Of a stretch of DNA of 36,103 nt, positions 24,119 through 32,717 are shown one piece after another. The stretch is taken from IMG/VR virus record IMGVR_UViG_3300027987_000004, positions 1-36,103 of that record; one strand, 5' to 3'. The notes below the pieces were generated by a model. That model was not told the origin of the DNA. It saw nothing but the letters and a program-made list of their open reading frames with translations, and did not search any database. A program made the position numbers and the translations under genes. Each line of letters opens with the position of its first letter. The first letter of the stretch is position 1. The DNA comes from a virus.

Positions 24119-24711
24119 TACTTATCCTCCTGCACGAACTCTGTGTACTCGATGATGAAGTCACACGTTCCAGTGATTGCCCCACCTGTAGTAATAGTGA
24201 TCGGCATATCCACGGAACCAATGTAGGGATGCTCAACTAGAGTCCCAACATCCGTGGTAACGTCAGAGCCAGCAACCAAAGTTGCCAGCAACACTCCTGC
24301 CGGAGCATAGGTTAGAGCATTGAGCGCTGGCGCTGCGAAGTAGGATTCGTTAGTTCCTACTGTAACCACATACCCCTTAGCGGGACGAAATCCGGCCGTC
24401 ACTTCCGAAGAAGCAATTAGCCCGTCGGGATCATCTCCTGCCCCCGAGGCAGCATTACCACCCAGACTCAGTGCGACACTAGACTGTGCCGTAACGGTGT
24501 TCATAGCCACCGAATGAATCATAAACGGAGCCTTGATGGTTAGACCAGTATTAAACTCCCCAGCCGCATCTGCCCCATCGAAGTGGATTGTAGCCGTCTT
24601 GTGCACGGGCTTGGTTTTTGCCCGACGCTCATAGTTATTGACGGAATCCGCGTTGCCACTGTACTTAGTGCGAAACGAAATCCCGCCTTTGTAGTTAGTT
24701 CCAGTAGCCAT
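24118..24711 (-). CDS. Virion protein, paralogue 2 (197 aa)
   Basis: Starts MATGTNYKGGISFRTKYSGN and is clearly related to the neighbouring upstream gene product: shared blocks are the N terminus, HKTATIHFDG, NDPDG/DDPDG, GTNESYFAA, LLATLVAGSDVTTDVGTLVE and FIIEYxxxV. Gene duplication followed by divergence. A head decoration or capsid-fibre role is likely given its position after the major capsid gene. It overlaps the next gene by 1 nt. Confidence 0.6.
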   Translation of the reverse strand: MATGTNYKGGISFRTKYSGNADSVNNYERRAKTKPVHKTATIHFDGADAAGEFNTGLTIKAPFMIHSVAMNTVTAQSSVALSLGGNAASGAGDDPDGLIASSEVTAGFRPAKGYVVTVGTNESYFAAPALNALTYAPAGVLLATLVAGSDVTTDVGTLVEHPYIGSVDMPITITTGGAITGTCDFIIEYTEFVQEDK

Positions 24712-24722
24712 TGGAACCTCCT

Positions 24723-25295
24723 TTAAACGGCTTCTGAGACGAGAACTTCGTACTCAACAATAATGTCGAAAACGGCAGTGTCCGTACCCGAAGAGCAGGT
24801 GTAGCTCAAAGGGTCAGCGGTTGCCAGTATATACGGGGCTTCCACATACGTTCCAACATCCGTTGTGACATCCGTGCCAGCAACAAACGTCGCCAGCAAG
24901 GCACCGCGAGTAGCCGCCGACAAGTACGACTCATTCGAGCCGGTTGTAACCGTCACTCCCGGACGCACAATCCCCGTTGCAGCCAGCGAGAGAAGACTCG
25001 CAAAGCCGTCAGGATCATTCGACGTACCTTCCGTACCGATGTCCACCGTTTCTCCGGCATCCGCCGTCAGAACGTTGATGTATACATCGGTGATACGGCT
25101 ATTAGCCGGAAAGGTAAACGCCGTAGTTTGCTCCGAGTTGTCCGCCTCGGAACCGATGCAGTGAATTACTGCTGTCTTCTTGACCATCTTGCTAGAAGCT
25201 GCATCTTTGTATTGCAGCTTGCTAGCCGTGTCAACGTTGCCACTATATTTGTTACGGGTGGCAATACCGTTTTTGAAGTTAGTGCCAGTAGCCAT
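24723..25295 (-). CDS. Virion protein, paralogue 1 (190 aa)
   Basis: Starts MATGTNFKNGIATRNKYSGN; its blocks KKTAVIHCIGSE, NDPDGFASL, GSNESYLSA, LLATFVAGTDVTTDVGTYVE and FDIIVEYEVLV match the adjacent paralogue. First gene after the major capsid gene and its terminators, with GTAGGAGAACAAA before the ATG. Beta-rich and without export signal; probably a structural or decoration protein. Confidence 0.6.
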   Translation of the reverse strand: MATGTNFKNGIATRNKYSGNVDTASKLQYKDAASSKMVKKTAVIHCIGSEADNSEQTTAFTFPANSRITDVYINVLTADAGETVDIGTEGTSNDPDGFASLLSLAATGIVRPGVTVTTGSNESYLSAATRGALLATFVAGTDVTTDVGTYVEAPYILATADPLSYTCSSGTDTAVFDIIVEYEVLVSEAV

Positions 25296-25340
25296 TTTGT
25301 TCTCCTACCAGCGGTTCTACCCGCCAGCACTAGCGTTATG

Positions 25341-25370
25341 GAAAAAGTGGCGGTTTTGGAGATCCGCCAA
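25341..25370 (-). terminator. Probable intrinsic terminator after capsid gene
   Basis: On the minus strand a stem TGGCGG (25369-25364) pairs with CCGCCA (25353-25348) around a 10-nt loop and is followed, after one C, by five T (25346-25342). This is a factor-independent terminator shape, with a short stem, about 75 nt after the major capsid stop. It would reduce expression of downstream tail genes relative to capsid. Confidence 0.6.
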
Positions 25371-25382
25371 CTCTTGTTACAA

Positions 25383-25403
25383 GGGCAAGGGTTTCCCCTG
25401 CCC
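25383..25403 (-). terminator. Hairpin between capsid gene and terminator
   Basis: In the minus-strand RNA a 9-bp stem (GGGCAGGGG with CCCTTGCCC, one G-U pair) closes on an AAA loop. No T tract follows, so alone it is not a terminator; it may be a 3' processing or stabilising hairpin of the capsid mRNA, acting with the terminator 15-40 nt further on. Confidence 0.5.
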
Positions 25404-25443
25404 ACCTAGCCTCCGAAGAAACTAGGGGAGTCGTACTTCCCGA

Positions 25444-26346
25444 TTACGCACCCGGCGAACCGTAGATACCACGCGGGTCCGTCCAGCCGAAGCTGTAACG
25501 GGCTTGCGCCATATACTTCAGGTTCTTGGTGTCGAAATCGTTATCCTCCGAGAAGGAATCAGCTTCCCGCTCGAAGTACTTCAGGCCATCAGGCGCGTCC
25601 GTGATAATGAACCACGCATCCGCATCCGTCAGGTAGTGGTTGACATGCACCCCACCCGGATACTTCGAACGAACCACGTTGACCGTGTTGTTCGCAGTAC
25701 CCACCTCGTACTCGGTCTTCATCAGCTTGGCAGCTTCGAATTCGAGTTCCGTCGGGACGATGAGTTTCTTGGGACGGACAGCGATTTTGAGGCCGCGGTC
25801 ATTCGTCCAATCACCCATGTCGATATACGCCTGCTCAAGGGCAGACTCCGACAGGTCAGAGGCAGTGGTCGGCTCGTTCTGCCACGTTCCACCCGCCACG
25901 TTGACGTGGAGGAGGGAACACAGTTCGAGGCCGTCGCCGCCGGTGTACGACGCGTTGAAGGCACGGTTGAGGATGTTCCCCGCAATCGTTTCCTTCGTCT
26001 GACGCATCGACATACCCAGCGCGCGAGCGCGCTTCTTGGCAATCACGTCGTACTGATCATCTGCGATCATGTTCTTCGTGATAATGAAGCCAAGGGCGTA
26101 CTCGACGTGCGAGTAGCGAGTGATGAAGCCTTGACGCATCGTGTCATAGGTGACCGACGCACCTTCACCAAGGATCTGCGCGAGGCCGAAGCCCGACACG
26201 CCGATGTCTTCTTCCCACGCCTTACGGCTGGTATGCTTGGTAAAGATTTGGCTCCACTCGACCGGGTGGTCGTTGTACCCTTCCCCGTACCACTTATTTA
26301 CGCCGGGGCGGAGGGCCTTTGCGAAATTACCAGTGTTGATAGGCAT
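25444..26346 (-). CDS. Major capsid protein (HK97-type fold)
   Basis: A 300-residue protein (MPINTGNFAKALRPGVNKWY onward). The sequence resembles Mu gpT-like major head subunits: an N-terminal arm, FTKHTSRKAWEEDIGVSGFG, then GFITRYSHVEYALGFIITKNM, a helical spine RARALGMSMRQTKETIAGNI, and a C-terminal block ADAWFIITDAPDGLKYFERE ending KYMAQARYSFGW. It is preceded by a scaffold-like gene and a small head protein and followed by terminators, as for an abundant coat protein. Confidence 0.85.
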   Translation of the reverse strand: MPINTGNFAKALRPGVNKWYGEGYNDHPVEWSQIFTKHTSRKAWEEDIGVSGFGLAQILGEGASVTYDTMRQGFITRYSHVEYALGFIITKNMIADDQYDVIAKKRARALGMSMRQTKETIAGNILNRAFNASYTGGDGLELCSLLHVNVAGGTWQNEPTTASDLSESALEQAYIDMGDWTNDRGLKIAVRPKKLIVPTELEFEAAKLMKTEYEVGTANNTVNVVRSKYPGGVHVNHYLTDADAWFIITDAPDGLKYFEREADSFSEDNDFDTKNLKYMAQARYSFGWTDPRGIYGSPGA

Positions 26347-26362
26347 TTGTTATTCCCTCCTA

Positions 26363-26962
26363 TTAGGTGCCAACGCCCAGAACGCCGAAGTTGTACTCAT
26401 GCTCGTTGAAGACCACTTCCCACACCGCATTCGTGCCGATTGCGTTGTCAGGACGCTTCGCCAAGCCGAGAACGCGAACGCTCAGGGTTGCCGTAGTAGT
26501 AACCGTCGAGCTATCCAGCTCGACACCCGAAAGGCCCGTAGTGGTGTTACCAGACGAGAAACTCGTCAGGTCACCGTTAAGACCAACCGCAGTGGCCGCA
26601 ATCGCGCCATCTTCCTGCACCTCAAACACCACGCTGGGGTCATCAACCACCAGACAGATAGTGTTCGTCGAAGCCACTCGATAAAGAATCGACTGGTCCG
26701 TTTGGCTAGGAAGACGCCCGACCATGACGCCGAGGAACTTGGCCGAGGCCGCAGCTCCTACGTCGCACAAGGGCATACCTTCGCAGTCAATACCGTTTAC
26801 GGTAGTGCCCGCGTCGCCAGCATCGCCGCCGTGAATGACCGGGTCACCAATGTAGATGGCATTCGCCGATTCGGCCAGATACATCCGAACCATACCATTC
26901 CACGGGTTCCCGTTAAGATGGCGAACGGGTTTCAGACCGAACGCTGCATCTTTGTTTGCCAT
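26363..26962 (-). CDS. Head decoration/structural protein
   Basis: A 199-residue beta-rich protein starting MANKDAAFGLKPVRHLNGNP, a start shared by many phage structural proteins encoded beside the capsid gene. It continues with VRMYLAESANAIYIGDPVIH and ends VWEVVFNEHEYNFG. Position directly upstream of the major capsid gene suggests a capsid-stabilising (decoration) protein. A CAGGAG site lies before the ATG. Confidence 0.65.
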   Translation of the reverse strand: MANKDAAFGLKPVRHLNGNPWNGMVRMYLAESANAIYIGDPVIHGGDAGDAGTTVNGIDCEGMPLCDVGAAASAKFLGVMVGRLPSQTDQSILYRVASTNTICLVVDDPSVVFEVQEDGAIAATAVGLNGDLTSFSSGNTTTGLSGVELDSSTVTTTATLSVRVLGLAKRPDNAIGTNAVWEVVFNEHEYNFGVLGVGT

Positions 26963-27021
26963 GTTATTCTCCTGTTGAAAAGGATTAAATCACGGGGCAA
27001 ATCAACACAGACAAGAGTCTG

Positions 27022-27588
27022 CTACTTCAATACTTCTCGGCGGTTTAGACCGATAACACTTCCGTAGCGCCCTTCTGCACTATTTGCATCCCGTACCATT
27101 TGTTGCTCGGCGTCGAGGAGTTTGTCCATCTTCGCCTTCTGATCCTCTTCATATAGTTCACGTGGAATTCGCATGAGGACTGCCCACATTCCACCGCCGA
27201 CTTGTTTGGCGACAGCTGACCCGAACTTTGGATTCTGGCCACCGTCAAAGGTCGTATCTCCCACGCGATGCCCACCAAGGACTGGCTCGTAGCCACCTTC
27301 CCTAGCCCGTTCAAGACGGTCGTTCTTGTCGTTGATCCACCGATACTGCCAGTTGGGATCTTGATCAAGAACGGACAACACGTTTCGCGGCCTCCCTAAA
27401 GGCACTCTTTTTGTCCGCTTCGGACTTGTTTCTTGTGTAGCTTTGGCTTTGATCTGCTCAAAGTTCTGTTGCGGGGTTTGTTCAACCTTGGCAGGCTTGT
27501 TGACTTCCTCACCTTTGCGAGGACGACCACGCTTGCGCTTCACAACAACAGGTTCAGTTGATTCGACAGGTGTCTGCTCTTCAGACAT
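27022..27588 (-). CDS. AT-hook-containing virion-module protein
   Basis: A 188-residue protein. Near the N terminus, KRKRGRPRKG is a canonical AT-hook (GRP flanked by basic residues), followed by a basic, Gln-rich linker and a second basic patch, RTKRVPLGRPRN. The rest contains LDQDPNWQYRWINDKNDRL and GGGMWAVLMRIPRELYEEDQ, a pattern seen in phage head modules. It may bind DNA minor groove in the head or during packaging. ATG overlaps the scaffold stop by 1 nt. Confidence 0.6.
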   Translation of the reverse strand: MSEEQTPVESTEPVVVKRKRGRPRKGEEVNKPAKVEQTPQQNFEQIKAKATQETSPKRTKRVPLGRPRNVLSVLDQDPNWQYRWINDKNDRLERAREGGYEPVLGGHRVGDTTFDGGQNPKFGSAVAKQVGGGMWAVLMRIPRELYEEDQKAKMDKLLDAEQQMVRDANSAEGRYGSVIGLNRREVLK

Positions 27589-28472
27589 TACTTAGCTCCT
27601 CTAGTCATTGCAATCTCTTTGAGGTACTGTTCCCGAGTCATTTCCCCCGAGTCCACCAGCGCCTTCATTACTTGTTTCTCCTCCGGGGTCAGTTGGATCG
27701 AAATCTTCCCACCCTTCGAAGGAGTCTTGCCGCGTACACCCATAGCCGGGGGTTCCCGCCTTGCCGGGGTTTCTGTCTTTTGAAGACGCTTCACCTTGCG
27801 GGTAGCGTGTTCAAGGACTTCCAACCGGGTTGGCGTATTACCCTTGGCGCGTTCTTTCTGGATGTAGGCCAGCATGAATCCGTTTGCAGCTTCGCGTAGA
27901 TCTTCGTCTTTGGTGTACCACTCGTTTCGAGCACCCCACTCTTTAACTTCGGCTACCGCCGCAGCTTGAGTCGGAGGGGCAGAGGGCGCAGCCACAGGCT
28001 TCATTTCGGCCTGTTGCCGTTGGAACTCTTCCTTTTCATGCTCGATCTCTTCGGAGATCTCTTCTGCTAGCACTGGGTCACCCTCTTTAAGGGCCAACTT
28101 GCGGTGCGCTTTCAGGTCTTCAATCGCCCGTTTATGGGCTGCTTCAAAGACTGATTCGTGGTGCTTCGCAAACGCTTTCAGTGCTTTATCGTACTGCTCA
28201 ACTCGTTTGTTGAGCGTCTTGATGGAACCGATCAGTTCCCCTCGGTCGTTAAACTCCCGAGCGGAGCGCCAATCATCTTCCTCATATCCTGCTGCAACCC
28301 AGTCTTTGAGCGGCATCCACCCGCTCGCAGCTGCCCGTTGTTCTGCATCGGTGAGTTCCTGTTCTTTCCCGGAACCGGCTTCGGATTCAGTTTCCGTTTC
28401 ATCCCCCTCTTCAGGAGGATCAATTGCTTCAATCTCTACTTCTTGCTCTTTACCTTGCTCTAGTTCACTCAT
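27588..28472 (-). CDS. Scaffolding-like head assembly protein
   Basis: A 294-residue, highly charged helical protein. Residues 1-45 are very acidic (EEGDETETESEAGSGKEQEL), 85-165 form a coiled coil (LNKRVEQYDKALKAFAKHHE), and the C terminus is basic then helical (LTPEEKQVMKALVDSGEMTR). Such acidic coiled-coil proteins encoded just upstream of the capsid gene are scaffolds. ATG 28472 overlaps the co-chaperonin gene end; longer upstream starts only read through that gene. Confidence 0.65.
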   Translation of the reverse strand: MSELEQGKEQEVEIEAIDPPEEGDETETESEAGSGKEQELTDAEQRAAASGWMPLKDWVAAGYEEDDWRSAREFNDRGELIGSIKTLNKRVEQYDKALKAFAKHHESVFEAAHKRAIEDLKAHRKLALKEGDPVLAEEISEEIEHEKEEFQRQQAEMKPVAAPSAPPTQAAAVAEVKEWGARNEWYTKDEDLREAANGFMLAYIQKERAKGNTPTRLEVLEHATRKVKRLQKTETPARREPPAMGVRGKTPSKGGKISIQLTPEEKQVMKALVDSGEMTREQYLKEIAMTRGAK

Positions 28473-28755
28473 CTTCGTCCTTAAAGAGAATGTCTTCGTC
28501 ATTGCAGGCGATGTACACTGTAGGATCATCATTGAATTGAATCCTTCGAGCGCCATACCTTGCAAACCAAACAATGTCGCCAACCTTGATTGGAGGCTTG
28601 CCCTGTTCGTACCCAAAGGCTACGAAGGCCGTATCCCCAATTGCGACTACTTCACCTGTTTCTGCTTCTAGTGCCAACTCCTTCTCTGACTTCGGGATTA
28701 CGATTCCACCCTTACTGACTGACTCAGTTTCAGGCTTCAGAAGCACCCGGTGCAT
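28465..28755 (-). CDS. GroES-like co-chaperonin
   Basis: A 96-residue Cpn10 homologue: MHRVLLKPETESVSKGGIVI matches the GroES start (DRVLVKxxE...SxGGIxIP). Further family blocks are TGEVVAIGD, KVGDIVWFARYGARRI and the C-terminal NDEDILFKDE. The mobile-loop region with SKGG is present. It probably caps host GroEL to fold the capsid or other virion proteins, as T4 gp31 does. I chose ATG 28755, with GAAGAGG upstream; a TTG at 28779 would add 8 residues. Confidence 0.8.
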   Translation of the reverse strand: MHRVLLKPETESVSKGGIVIPKSEKELALEAETGEVVAIGDTAFVAFGYEQGKPPIKVGDIVWFARYGARRIQFNDDPTVYIACNDEDILFKDEDE

Positions 28756-28972
28756 CAGAGGTTGCCTCTTCTTCGGCAAGTTCTACCCCCAATAGGTCAT
28801 GCAGGGCAACAAAGTATCCGCTGTGAAAGCGGTCTTCAGCTGGATCTACCCCTGCGGACGTAGCCAGCTTCATTTTTAGATTCTCCATGTGAACCTGCAA
28901 CTGATCCATCAAAGCGATTGTACACTTGTGCATCTTCCACTCTTGGAAGTCTGAACGTGTGATTCTACTCAT
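28730..28972 (-). CDS. Small hypothetical protein (80 aa)
   Basis: A helical 80-residue protein (WKMHKCTIALMDQLQVHMEN, then AEDRFHSGYFVALHDLLG) ending in an acidic, Ala-rich tail. It lies between portal and co-chaperonin, starts ATGA with the portal stop and overlaps the GroES-like gene by 26 nt. Resembles small head-module proteins of podoviruses; function unknown. Confidence 0.5.
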   Translation of the reverse strand: MSRITRSDFQEWKMHKCTIALMDQLQVHMENLKMKLATSAGVDPAEDRFHSGYFVALHDLLGVELAEEEATSDAPGASEA

Positions 28973-31086
28973 TGGGCAGCCTTACTCTCCTTTTCTTTAG
29001 CGGCAGCGCGATCTTTGTCCGCCTTTGCCATGTTTGCAGCAATCTCTGCGGCTTTCACGGCAGCGTTCTTGTCGATGCCATACTTCTTGGTCTTCTCAGT
29101 CAGGGCCACTTTCTGTAGTTCATGGTCCCTGTCTTCTTGTGCTCTCTGGCGCTCTTCCAGCTTGTCCAGCTGGGCAATCAAGCGATCCAGCCCTTCACCA
29201 GTTGTATCCTCCGGTGCCTCTCCCGGCTGCGGGGCCGCTTGCGCCTTGGCAAGAATGGCCTTCGCCAGTTTGAGGATGTCTTCTGTCAACTGTTGATCCT
29301 TCTTGAACTCCATCTCCGCCTTGAAGTGTTCATCCTCCTGCTTCAACTTCATAATCTCAGGCGGCGGAGGCGGTTGCTGTTCCGGTTGCTTGAGAAGCGC
29401 CGGAATGTTCTCGTATTCTTCCGACTCTAGCAGACGAGTCAGGGCCTCTTCCTTGTTTACGCCAAGCGGAATCAGTTGAATCAACTTGGTGTTCTTCTGG
29501 GCACGTTGAGATTGGGTAGCGATATTCGCATCCGCTCCCGGACAAATATCGTAGCCTTTCGCGTTGTACATGAATCCTTTGAGGTTTCCATCCATCAACT
29601 GGATGGCTTCTTCCGGAAGATCCAGCATAGCCATGATTTCTTCGTCTGTACGATAGATCTCGTTCAAACGGTAGATCTTCTTGAACTCCGAATCCATCGC
29701 TCGGAAGTTCCTCTTGTAGATCGCCGTGAACAACTTCATCCCCTGCTCCACCGTTTCCATTGTAGTGGTGGCCGGGGTGTTCTGTCCGGGCATCTTGCCT
29801 GTGAAGATCTCGGCTACTGAGGCCAGCTTGTTGCCGGACTCGATGATCATGCCTAGCAATTTGAACAGCACCTCGCTGGGCTCCCCAAGCGGGAGCGGGA
29901 AGATGTTGTCCTTGATCGTTGCTCCAGAAACGTTGACTTCTTTCCACTCACCCGGTCCCAGAGCCAAGCGGCCATTGCCGCCAATCCGTAGTCCCTTCCC
30001 GATGAAGCCGGACTGCAAGTTCCGCAGGGTTCCGGCATCCAGCATTTGGTTGATCAGGGTGTCAGCCGTTTTGTTCAGCGACCCCAGAAGTAGACCAAAC
30101 CCAACATCATAGAAACCGCCATCCGGCGATTTGATGAAGGAGAACTTGGTGAATTGTTGGATAGGCTTAATCCGGATGACCTCATCCTTTGCGTTGGTCT
30201 TGACGGATTTACTATCCCAGCGAGACACCATGCGCAGCAGTTTCTTGTTGCCATACTCAAGGAAGAAGATATACGGCTCCTTGTAGCCGTCTCCATCGAG
30301 ATCGTAGTACCCGTGTTGTTCTAGGATGAGATATGGTAGTGCAGCAGTATCACCAGAATCAGTGCTGTTAGTTCTATAGACCAGTTGTCGAGTACCAATG
30401 TCTTCAAGGTCTTTAGGTGCTCCAAGATGGTTCTCATCATCACCACAATCGAACAACTCAGCATTCTCATACTCCCGTACCATGTTCTCCGACATCGTGT
30501 AGACCTGCGTGATACGCTCGGCCTTCTCAAGAGACTTGGTGTAGTAGTCCACATACAAATCGAGAGGATGCACAAATTCAGAGCATACCTTCTCGTCTTG
30601 TTGGTCCCAATACGTCTTCTTGAAGGCGCAGCCCACGATAGCTTCGGTGATCAAGAGTTGATCCATCTCGTCTTCCCAGCCGTCCATTTGGAACAGAATC
30701 TGGGCCGACATGTCCTTGGTAACGAGTTTCGCAATGGCTGTCTTCTTCCCTTTGGGGTCGAAGCCCATAATCCGAGCGCCCACAATCTGGCCGTTACCGG
30801 GGACCAGCGAGGGATACGCACGAGCCGAAAACTGAATGGCAGCCGTCGAGAGCAGAGGATACTTCACGTTCGCGGCATTCTGCCACGGGAAGGACTTGTT
30901 CTCCACCACCTGCATGGCAAGCTTGGTCCACTCCTTGACTTGCTTCTCCCAATCAATACGGGATTGCACGTCCGCTAGGAACCCGTCGTACACTTGATCT
31001 TCAATTTCCGCGATCTGTTCTGGATCCAACTGATCCATCAGATTCGCTTTGTCCAACAGTGCTTCTAGCTTAATATCCGGTTTCAA
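28969..31086 (-). CDS. Portal protein (P22-type size, 705 aa)
   Basis: A large portal protein forming the packaging ring and the neck. N-terminal WEKQVKEWTKLAMQVVENKS with SFPWQNAANVKYPL, then GCAFKKTYWD and PLDLYVDYYTKSLEKAERIT, and KFSFIKSPDGGFYDVGFGLL with LLGSLNKTADTLINQMLDAG are portal marks. The C-terminal third is Gln/Lys/Glu-rich coiled coil (a barrel). TTG start, since GAGGGA lies 7 nt upstream; the first in-frame ATG would cut 16 residues. It overlaps the terminase end by 17 nt. Confidence 0.88.
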   Translation of the reverse strand: MKPDIKLEALLDKANLMDQLDPEQIAEIEDQVYDGFLADVQSRIDWEKQVKEWTKLAMQVVENKSFPWQNAANVKYPLLSTAAIQFSARAYPSLVPGNGQIVGARIMGFDPKGKKTAIAKLVTKDMSAQILFQMDGWEDEMDQLLITEAIVGCAFKKTYWDQQDEKVCSEFVHPLDLYVDYYTKSLEKAERITQVYTMSENMVREYENAELFDCGDDENHLGAPKDLEDIGTRQLVYRTNSTDSGDTAALPYLILEQHGYYDLDGDGYKEPYIFFLEYGNKKLLRMVSRWDSKSVKTNAKDEVIRIKPIQQFTKFSFIKSPDGGFYDVGFGLLLGSLNKTADTLINQMLDAGTLRNLQSGFIGKGLRIGGNGRLALGPGEWKEVNVSGATIKDNIFPLPLGEPSEVLFKLLGMIIESGNKLASVAEIFTGKMPGQNTPATTTMETVEQGMKLFTAIYKRNFRAMDSEFKKIYRLNEIYRTDEEIMAMLDLPEEAIQLMDGNLKGFMYNAKGYDICPGADANIATQSQRAQKNTKLIQLIPLGVNKEEALTRLLESEEYENIPALLKQPEQQPPPPPEIMKLKQEDEHFKAEMEFKKDQQLTEDILKLAKAILAKAQAAPQPGEAPEDTTGEGLDRLIAQLDKLEERQRAQEDRDHELQKVALTEKTKKYGIDKNAAVKAAEIAANMAKADKDRAAAKEKESKAAQ

Positions 31087-32587
31087 GGCACATTCCCTCT
31101 TGTTCAGGTGTCATGGATTTCTCCCATTCTAGCTGTCGTTTCGTCGTCTCTAGCTCTTCCCGTGTGGGAGACTCAATCATCTTGTCAACAATGAAGCCAA
31201 GGTGGCCTAGAGCGTCAACTTGGTCGTCGTAGCGGTCCCGAGGGAACCGAGTCATTTCTTCTTCCAGCTTACCGTACCATTCCGCGTTCTTGTCAAACTT
31301 GACTCCGCCAGCCCTCATCTTCGCCTGCATGGACCGTACACGAGTGTACTTGTCCTTAGAGGGAACTAGCAACTCGAGATTGGCGTAGATATTCTGTACG
31401 CGCATCTCTTCGTGCAGGTACGGTAGAATAGACTTACTAATCGCACCATCTTCAATTGCAATCGCTAACGGATTGTAGACCTTCTGTACTGCCAAGATCG
31501 TGTCCACAATCTGCTTCGCGTCCATCCGGTCCCTAATGATGTTGCGGATCTGAATCCGGTTCTCCGGATCCACACCGCCAATCACAAATACTGTCCAGTC
31601 TGCCTTTTGCTTCTCAGAAATGGCCAAGTCCACCGCCACATAGTAGTGCAGAGGAGACTTGAAGTCTTCTTCCTTGATAGGAGCAAAATCAGCTCTCTTG
31701 AACAGCGCGTTGGACTCGTCGATGGGCTGGTTCAGATACTCTTGGTAGTACACATCTCCAAGACCCTGATCCATCAATCCCTTGTAGATCTCCGCGAGAT
31801 CTTCTTTCGAGTGCTTCTCCGGCCACAGGAACTTGGTCCACTCTTTGTTATGAGCGCGATACTTGACCGACTTCCATTGGCCTCTGAGGGTAGTCCAAAC
31901 CTTCAACTCTTCAAAGACAGTTTTCTTGGAGTACTCAAGAGGCATGAGTGTCTCCAACAAAGAGTCGAGGTGAAGGACCGTGCCGACTACCCTCACGATA
32001 CCATCTTGGGCACGGCAGGGAAGAAGAGCACCATTGAACCAACGCTTAAACTTGTCGCGGCGATCCTTGTTGAGTACAATCTCGTCATTCTCGAGGTCAT
32101 CGCAGACAATCAAATCAGGGCGCTTCGAGCCCCACTTCAAACCACGAACTCGTTGTTCTGAGCCCTTGGCCATGATCCGGAACTGGTGCCCATCTTGAAA
32201 CTCACAGATGATGTCCGATTCCGTATCCTTTACAAACTTCGTGCGTCCCTTCTCATCCGTCGCCAGTCCGAACAGTTGTTGGATGTCCGTGTTGTCTTCC
32301 AGCTCCTTCCGGATGTCCTGTAAGAACAATACAGCTTGCGTCTCTGTGTCCGATACAATAAGGGCAAATTGACGCTGCCTGAATAAGACACACGCTAGAG
32401 TATAGCAATGGGTGATCGCCGTAGACTTTGCATGACCACGAGGAGCCGCAATGGCGACAAAACGCTCTTTGCTCGTACATAGTTCCCACCATTCTCTGTG
32501 GCAATCAGGAATCGGGGCTGGCTTGTCAAAGTTCTTAGCCAGTAGCGAGCCCACGAATCCCTCAAGAATTTCTGCATCGAGTTTCAA
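31070..32587 (-). CDS. Large terminase (packaging ATPase/nuclease)
   Basis: The packaging motor, about 505 residues. Walker A APRGHAKST and Walker B PDLIVCDDLE lie in the N-terminal ATPase; the linker holds VVGTVLHLDSLLETL. The C-terminal RNase-H-like nuclease shows YVAVDLAISEKQKADWT, IAIEDGAISKSILP and DRYDDQVDALG with its acidic residues. I chose TTG 32587, just after the previous gene's stop and preceded by GGAAG; further upstream starts read through that gene. It acts with the small terminase at 34238. Confidence 0.88.
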   Translation of the reverse strand: MKLDAEILEGFVGSLLAKNFDKPAPIPDCHREWWELCTSKERFVAIAAPRGHAKSTAITHCYTLACVLFRQRQFALIVSDTETQAVLFLQDIRKELEDNTDIQQLFGLATDEKGRTKFVKDTESDIICEFQDGHQFRIMAKGSEQRVRGLKWGSKRPDLIVCDDLENDEIVLNKDRRDKFKRWFNGALLPCRAQDGIVRVVGTVLHLDSLLETLMPLEYSKKTVFEELKVWTTLRGQWKSVKYRAHNKEWTKFLWPEKHSKEDLAEIYKGLMDQGLGDVYYQEYLNQPIDESNALFKRADFAPIKEEDFKSPLHYYVAVDLAISEKQKADWTVFVIGGVDPENRIQIRNIIRDRMDAKQIVDTILAVQKVYNPLAIAIEDGAISKSILPYLHEEMRVQNIYANLELLVPSKDKYTRVRSMQAKMRAGGVKFDKNAEWYGKLEEEMTRFPRDRYDDQVDALGHLGFIVDKMIESPTREELETTKRQLEWEKSMTPEQEGMCLETGY

Positions 32588-32588
32588 T

Positions 32589-32717
32589 CTACTTCCGTTT
32601 CTTTGGTTTCCAGCCAGTCTTACGCATTGTGCCGTACACAAAAGCGTCGGCGCGTTTACCCGTTAGGTGTTGTTTGGCTGCCTTCCTCTTGAGAGCTAGC
32701 TCCATCTTCTTGGGCAT
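32589..32717 (-). CDS. Small basic protein (42 aa)
   Basis: A 42-residue Lys-rich protein: MPKKMELALKRKAAKQHLTG, then KRADAFVYGTMRKTGWKPKK. The FVYGTxRKTGWKP pattern is found in very small phage proteins beside terminase genes. ATG 32717 lies just at the end of the methyltransferase gene and the stop is one base before the terminase TTG. Function unknown; probably nucleic-acid binding. Confidence 0.55.
   Translation of the reverse strand: MPKKMELALKRKAAKQHLTGKRADAFVYGTMRKTGWKPKKRK

Noticed and set aside
26985-27021. A promoter or terminator in the gap before the head decoration gene
   Set aside because: A 5-bp hairpin (CAGAC/GTCTG) and a TTTAAT are present, but the stem is short, no T tract follows and no good -35 lies at the correct distance.
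25504-27067. Two plus-strand frames of about 300 codons over the capsid region
   Set aside because: They mirror the strongly supported capsid and head genes, are Arg/Val-rich, and overlap each other; shadows caused by codon bias.
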